From positions 19,672 through 59,164 of the forward strand of contig NWUY0300016247.1 of NCBI GenBank assembly GCA_004151065.3: 39,493 bases of DNA, in the 5' to 3' direction. This document shows positions 34,186-39,493 of this stretch, one piece after another. The stretch comes from Larix sibirica (lineage: Eukaryota; Streptophyta; Pinopsida; Pinales; Pinaceae). The position numbers and the translations under genes were made by a program. Under the pieces are notes generated by a model that worked only from the letters and a program-made list of their open reading frames with translations, was not told the DNA's origin and ran no database searches. The first letter of the stretch is position 1. Each line of letters opens with the position of its first letter.

Positions 34186-34920
34186 ACAAATGCCATTTTT
34201 AGAGGGTAGTGTTGGCGCAAAATGTTGAGACTAGGATTCTCATTGGGTTGACAACAAAAGGGTGCCATTGTAGTTGAGTAACATTGGCATTTTTAGTCTT
34301 CCTAGGAGGAATTATAGTCTCACCCAAAGCATAGCTAAGACTTACAGAGATAAGGAGGTACAATAAGGTGTTTGCAACATGTTTCAGGCAACACACATAA
34401 ACACACACACACCATATTTAGATTATAAATAAACTAGCATACATTATCTTCATCCCATGTCAACATATAGCTAATAAAATATAATTCACAATACAACTAA
34501 AATGGAAAACACACACAAGATCAATTCCACATCAACAAATACATGTAGGAAATAATTCTAACACGGGGAGCAAAATCTCATCTTTATTCATTCATTTGAG
34601 TTCTTTTACATCAACAACAAGGTTGCAATCATAGTAGATAAGCCACAACCCACAATAACACATTCTCTTCTCCTTTTCTAACCCTTCTACCCTAGCCTCA
34701 ATATGATTTTAATTTTTAAGATTGACTATGTCAAGGAGGTTACAAGGGGATAAGGATGATACATTCATTTATTACATTCCATCCTTTGTAACTGTAGGTT
34801 TCTAGCTTGTGCCACTTTTTTACATCTTCCTCATGTGCACTTTATGTTTGTCCCCATGTTACACATTTGTGTGTCTTAAACTTTTCATACCTATACAACC
34901 TCTTACCCAAAAATGAAGGG
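34186..34920. other. Spacer, no gene seen
   Basis: AT-rich with a (CA)n-like tract near 34390-34412. It may hold the 3' non-coding part of the minus-strand pseudogene that follows, but I cannot show this. Confidence 0.4.
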
Positions 34921-36526
34921 TCCAACAAGCCTCGATCATAGTCATTGAATCACCCTTAATTCAAACCATCTACTCCTTCCCTTTGTATGTTTTAAAAAAA
35001 GGATCCAACTTGGGGTAGATTTGAAGGTCCGGGTTGTGCATTGAATTGAAGTGCTCAATTTTCTCATTCCACTTGCTGAGACATAGGAATGTGCCTACGA
35101 TAAAGGCTTGAGATTTCTGACTATATGCCTCAATTAGTTTCTTCTAGGATAAATCCTACCATTATAAATTTGAAAATGAGTTGATCTAGTGCAACTGCAA
35201 GTATGTATACTATGTAGACAAATGAAGTCCCCTCAAATTTAATTTCACCACCTACACTTCCTTGTGTAAGAAATCAAGTTGATCATCAAAAACTTGAATT
35301 TCATCGAAATTTGTCTGCTTCTCCATGGGGTTTCCAAGTGCTTAAGCCTTTGCATTCAAATGTTTAATCTTTTCACACAAGTTTGCAAGGGGTTGGTTGC
35401 ACTGGGTTAGTAGTACAACCCAATCTTGTACTATTGTGAAAATATCCTTGATTTCATGGATTTCCTTTTGTAGTTCCTCCCAAGCAGCATTGAATTCCTA
35501 CAAAAGGGGTTCAACATGCACAATCAACTATTGTTGTTGTTGATCTTCTTGCACTATGGAAGATTTTAATATTTGCTAGATTTTATCTTCCCTTTCAGCT
35601 AGTTGTTTCTAGGATCCATAAATCAACTCCACACTCTTGGATGAGTTTCAATTTGCAATTGAGTCGGGGAGTCGCTCAACACCTAGTTGCATTTCTAGCC
35701 ACATATCATGTAGATGGAGTTGGATAGCTTCAATTTTATCTTTAGAGTGTTGTCACATCTCCCATTCCCTGTCCATGTCCTCAATCACCTTAGCTATATG
35801 TATGCACAACTTATATTGGTTGGCCACTTGCAATTCTTATTGGCCATGTTCTGCTTGGGTGATCCACTGCTCGACATCCTCAATGGTGAGTTTCATAAAT
35901 CAGACCAACTGTGAGATTGTATAGGTTTATAATTCCTCGAGGTTATCAGTTTCCCTACAAATGGAAACAATGTAAGGGGTTGGATTCCAAAAATAAAGGG
36001 TTCTAAATGGGATGGAATCTAATTCTTCCTCGATGCATGCTTCTACACTTGGAATTCATGGGCCACTCTTTCCTAGGTGGTCTCCGACAAGAAGGGAACA
36101 ATATATGTGTGCTCTTAATAGATGCAAAACATCGAGTAGTAATGGGTTGGATCTTGTGTAAGCCACTGTAGTTGTTCCATCACTGTTAGGATTTCCAAAC
36201 GAGACCTAGAATTAGGTAAGGTCTCTAGTGGAGGATGTTGCATCTCAATGTATGGAAAATATTGGTCAAACTCATATGCCTCAACCCGTATCTTTCACAC
36301 ACCCCTATAGACTCCTGTATTTGAGCATAATATTGTATAACCATTCAGTGGGAACATCCTCAATGGTCTAATCGTCGTTTTCCTTGATTTATGTTACCTT
36401 CTTGCATACACTGATTGATTGAGAATACTATGATGCATTTGATTCTTTGTCTAGAGGAACATAGATGAAGCATCATGGATCACTATCCAACACTTATGTT
36501 CTTTACCTTGGGGTCTCTTCATTCAT
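34921..36526 (-). pseudogene. Long decayed minus-strand frame, probably retroelement gag-like
   Basis: I do not recognise the family. On the minus strand a frame starting near 36526 (MNEETPR) can be followed to about 34921 with few frame changes. Readable blocks include CFIYVPLDKESNAS, TIEDVPTEWLYNIMLKYRSL, RVEAYEFDQYFPYIEMQHPP, LEILTVMEQLQWLTQDPTHY, then a helical acidic part (MKLTIEDVEQWITQAEHG, VIEDMDREWEM, WEELQKEIHEIKDIFTIVQD, NQPLANLCEKIKHLNAKA) and HNPDLQIYPKLDPFFKTYKG. Nearly every in-frame stop is one C-to-T or G-to-A change from Gln, Arg or Trp. The long helical acidic middle and lack of catalytic motifs suggest a structural, Gag-like protein. No polymerase lies nearby. The + strand open frames at 35637-35924 are shadows of it. 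Confidence 0.5.
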
Positions 36527-36718
36527 TCTCAATCTTCATCTATTCCTGCCAATCTCTGAAGTAGCCTTGGAGAAAGTATAAGACACCTAGATTTTTTTCA
36601 AAAATCACTCTTAAAACTTCTTTTCCTTTGTAACCGTGTCTCTCTCAAACACACTTTTTTTCACCAATACAACACTAAGAAAATCACGATTACTCAAAGT
36701 GACATTTTTTTCTTGAAA

Positions 36719-37200
36719 ATGGTTTTCCTTGCCACTATGTTGGCATAAAAAATACTTTTCCTTGCTGATGTATTGGTAGAGAAAAGACTTTTCCTTGTTG
36801 ATGCATCAGTGAGAAAAATCTTACTCTTAAATGACACATTTCCTCCAAAAATAATTTTCCCTAACAATACTTAAAAAAAATAAAATACTTTACTTCAATG
36901 ATCAATCGGTGAAGAAAAATATTTTCCTCCTAGATACGTTGGCAGTAAAAAATATTTTCCTCACCAATACCTTAAGAGGTTATCAACTGCTAGTCCTTAC
37001 AATTCGACTATTTTATTCTTTAACTCATAACTTTGATGAAGTCAGAAATAAATGAAATATTTTCACTGATATCTTTGACCCCCAAAATAATTTCTCTTGT
37101 CAATCTATCAACCCCCAAAAATGTTTCTATGCGAATGTAGTTCCTTTGGCGACATATCGACAAAGGAAAATATTTTCCTCGCTGACACATTGGAAATAAA
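36719..37200 (+). repeat. Degenerate ~33-bp repeat array
   Basis: Units of the form TTTTCCTYGCYGATRYRTTG plus an A-rich end start near 36723, 36755, 36789, 36922, 36955 and 37173. Intervening sequence may hold further, more decayed units. The recurring core GCYGAY-ATTGG resembles the CGCCGACC motif of the copy-1 element after CpG loss. It sits in the corresponding position, upstream of the homologous protein. The link is suggestive only. Confidence 0.6.
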
Positions 37201-37429
37201 AGGTCTTTACCCTTACCGTATCATAATGCCAATCAACAATAAAAATAACAAGGCATTAAAAAACTAAATAAAATAAGGTGGGAACACTGACAAGTTAAAA
37301 CCATCATGCATGCGCTTCCTTTTTAAAAGGAAAAGAAAGGATTGTAGAGGTTATCATTTTCATTGTCATTTGCCACCACAATGATAGGATTTTTCCAAAG
37401 AAGAATTGAACTTGAACACTAGCTACCAT

Positions 37430-37515
37430 TAGTCGTTAGAATGCTCGCCCCCTCAAATGTGAACACTTTCCCACTTTCCAGGTAGGATCTCCTCGCTCTT
37501 CATTTGATTGGATGA
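37430..37515 (+). mobile_element. Leader of the unrecognised element, copy 2
   Basis: CGTTAGAAT (37434), CAGGTAGG (37479), CTCCTCG (37489) and GATTGG (37506) recur in the same order as at 16719, 16815, 16833 and 16855 in copy 1, with a ~50-base spacing difference. Both lie about 1 kb before the homologous protein blocks. Confidence 0.4.
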
Positions 37516-38290
37516 TTTCTCATGTAATGACCTAGCTTTGGTATATAGTGGGTTAAAAATCCATGTTCCTTACCAACAAGATTGTTCAAACTGCCATAGT
37601 TATGGTTTCTCCCTCCCCCTCCATTTAAATTTAAAAGCATAGTTTTTTTTCATTCAAACGATAAAAGGAAATCGATGGTAAGGAATGGAACCCTGGTTGT
37701 CTAAGAAGCATTTCCCTCAACCACCATGTGTATCATTTATCCTTCATATGGTCACCCCTCCTTCCCATCTAGCTCATTCCCCTTACGTTTGAACTTGGTT
37801 GTCCTCACCTCAAAACCCCATTAGTTTTCTCTCCTCAAATTGATCAATTGACAACACTTTGAAGTTAGTGGTTACCCATGATGCAGTTCTCTCTAATTGG
37901 AATGCTTCCTGTCCTCCCATTTTCATAAAAACTTGATAAGATCTTCCACACCCAAACTAGAATGTCTCTCCCAAACTCTAAGAGTGTGCTATTGATACTA
38001 TAAGGATGGGTTTTTCTTGACTTCTTCTTTGCAGAGAAACCTTTAAAAATTTAGAAACTTACTTGAGCGAATGAATACTTGGAGTTTTATCATTTCCTTG
38101 AAAGTGGAAAACGATTTTGTTATGTTTTCTAACTGCATTAATCAACTCTGATGATGATAGTATTGAGCTACAAGATAACAACATGACCTAAATTCATACA
38201 AGGCAAAATGGAATGGCGGTGTAAGAATTATCCTCATAAGACAAGGAAATGGTTGTTAACACACACTTTGGAGACACAAGCAATGAGGCT
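37516..38290. other. Leader-equivalent region of copy 2, no frame supported
   Basis: By position this corresponds to the copy-1 leader and the N-terminal part of its protein. I could not align it by eye; it is AT-rich and decayed. Confidence 0.35.
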
Positions 38291-38293
38291 AAA

Positions 38294-38715
38294 GAAGAAC
38301 CTTCATTCATATGGAGTAAATATATGGTATCTTTAAAAATGAAAGTTATCCCAATATCCTTGTTGAGGAAAAAGATGACATGGGGGTCTATCGCAACATT
38401 CAGAGATCAGAGCTTCATAGTGTAGCTGCCACACCAACCATATTCCCATGCAAAAAGCTAATTTCCTATATTTTTCTAGTGGTGAACACTGAATATCATA
38501 TGATTAACAACACAGGTGAGACCAAATTCATTTCATTGTTCCAACCATACAACTTGGACATCTATTACAAGTTCCCAACCACGAAAGTACAACTAATAGA
38601 TGAATCAATAGCCCAAGTGCAACGAAAATCCATGCATACATTAGAATGTGGTGGATGGGATATAAATGATTCAAAGCTCGAGGGGAAGGTGGTCCTTATC
38701 CTACAAAGATTCTAG
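38294..38715 (+). pseudogene. Unrecognised element-associated protein, copy 2 (decayed)
   Basis: This is homologous to the frame at 17604-18151. A first piece (38294 onward) reads EEPSFIWSKYMVSLKM, corresponding to PEFSWNELYRAIRD in copy 1. A frameshift before 38380 leads into VYRNIQRSELH (copy 1 VYQNIKKSNLH), IFPCKKLISYI (IFPCSKFIGWI), INNTGETKFISLFQP (INGEALASFTP), YYKFPTTKVQLIDES (YKLPPPRVIMTDEW) and a tail ending in a stop at 38713. The pieces keep order and spacing. The tail past copy 1's end (TLECGGWDINDSKLEGKVV) hints at what copy 1 lost in its assembly gap. Beyond 38715 the same frame continues with many stops. Confidence 0.65.
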
Positions 38716-39493
38716 GCCCCCTTGTTATCACCTAAATATTTCACATATGCAATATTCGACAATAATTACAGAAATACATCACCAACATACAACATGCATC
38801 TCATTAGAATCATCCTCATCAAATTCAACATGAGAATTGAGCCTTAGAATTGAAAATGTTCACTTTAGTACATCCACGTGAATTGTATAGAGGAAACCCA
38901 TGTGAATCCACATGGGTAAAGACTCAAAATTTGTGCAACTATACTAGCATGCAAACCATTAACTCTCTATGACACATTCAAGGCTCACAACTACATTTTT
39001 GGCTCAAAAAATTCAAATTGATCTCCTTCACATGCTTGAGGAATTCAACAACCCCATACCTATACCTTGAAGACCACTTTATGAGGTGGAGTACTAGAGC
39101 ATTCACATGGAAAACTAGATATTTGAAGACCTCCATTTTTCCTATAAAAGAAAGGCATGAGCATGGAATTTGATAAGATAAATCTACATAAAGGTTATGC
39201 TGTAAGAATTAGTTTGAGAGATCAACTTTCATAGTCCTTATCATCATTTGGAATTACAAAGATTCATTGACTTCTTCCTCAACAAACAAGTGTTTCTCCT
39301 CACCATTCCAAGTTAGTTAGCAATAAATTTGAGAGGCTTCAAAAGAACCCATCCCAAAGGGGAGTGTTGGATCGCATTGGAGCTATATTCTTCTAGGTGA
39401 CACCATTTGTATACAAGCTTTTCCATTGGACAATACTATATTTTTAAAGCTAACTCATTCTCTTTGTTTTATGGCATTTTCACACTTGATATC
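38716..39493. other. Region downstream of copy 2, no supported gene
   Basis: The copy-2 frame continues but meets about a dozen stops, near the number expected by chance in AT-rich DNA. At 39356-39364 AAAGGGGAG is followed by TGTTGGATC, which resembles a polypurine tract plus the TG start of a 3' LTR. No matching 5' LTR is seen in the window. Confidence 0.35.

Noticed and set aside
34201-34240. AGAGGGTAG followed by TGTTGGCGC as a polypurine tract plus LTR start
   Set aside because: The tract is weak, and no matching LTR copy, primer-binding site or coding region lies in the right position.
35637-35924. Plus-strand frames of 66-95 codons
   Set aside because: They are shadows of the minus-strand pseudogene, which reads much further.

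Overview
The window looks like a nuclear region of a gymnosperm, most likely a conifer. It is AT-rich and gene-poor: I find one intact protein gene in 39.5 kb, embedded in decayed retroelements. A relic near 18.3-18.6 kb resembles the C-terminal GIY-YIG part of the Dryad Penelope-like elements known from conifers. Three tiny runs of N (6885; 18152-18153; 21988) mark assembly joins, and two of them directly abut sequence that repeats upstream sequence.

Layout. 1-2.4 kb: upstream region and an intact single-exon AVT3-type vacuolar amino-acid transporter on the + strand. 2.4-10.1 kb: AT-rich intergenic DNA with tandem duplications, a roughly 1.5-kb duplicated segment (4619-6177 and 6886-8378), and in each copy the 3' tail of a 5'-truncated LINE. 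10.1-13.6 kb: a 66-bp tandem repeat, a tRNA-like SINE head (minus) and otherwise featureless DNA. 13.7-14.8 kb: a broken, unrecognised, probably gag-like reading frame. 15.8-18.15 kb: a CpG-rich, LTR- or leader-like region with a repeated CGCCGACC motif and a TATA box, followed by an open frame of an unrecognised family (copy 1). 18.2-18.6 kb: the Penelope-like relic. 18.9-20.75 kb: a 5'-truncated L1-type LINE. Its 3' half and downstream flank (2.12 kb) are repeated almost perfectly after the N at 21988, which is probably an assembly artefact.

24.41-30.80 kb: a structurally complete but dead L1-type LINE with ORF1 (DUF4283-like, zinc knuckle), ORF2 (endonuclease, reverse transcriptase, zf-RVT, RNase H), a poly(A) tail and a perfect 14-bp target-site duplication. 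30.8-34.2 kb: AT-rich DNA with a diverged ~950-bp tandem duplication. 34.9-36.5 kb: a long minus-strand pseudogene whose stops look like C-to-T decay. 36.7-39.4 kb: a degenerate repeat array, a region colinear with the copy-1 leader, and a decayed second copy of the same unrecognised protein family.

The host gene acts alone; nothing suggests an operon or gene cluster. The most novel item is the two-copy unrecognised element family (15.8-18.15 kb and 36.7-39.4 kb): same strand, same order of parts, clearly homologous proteins, one copy CpG-rich and open, the other CpG-poor and broken.
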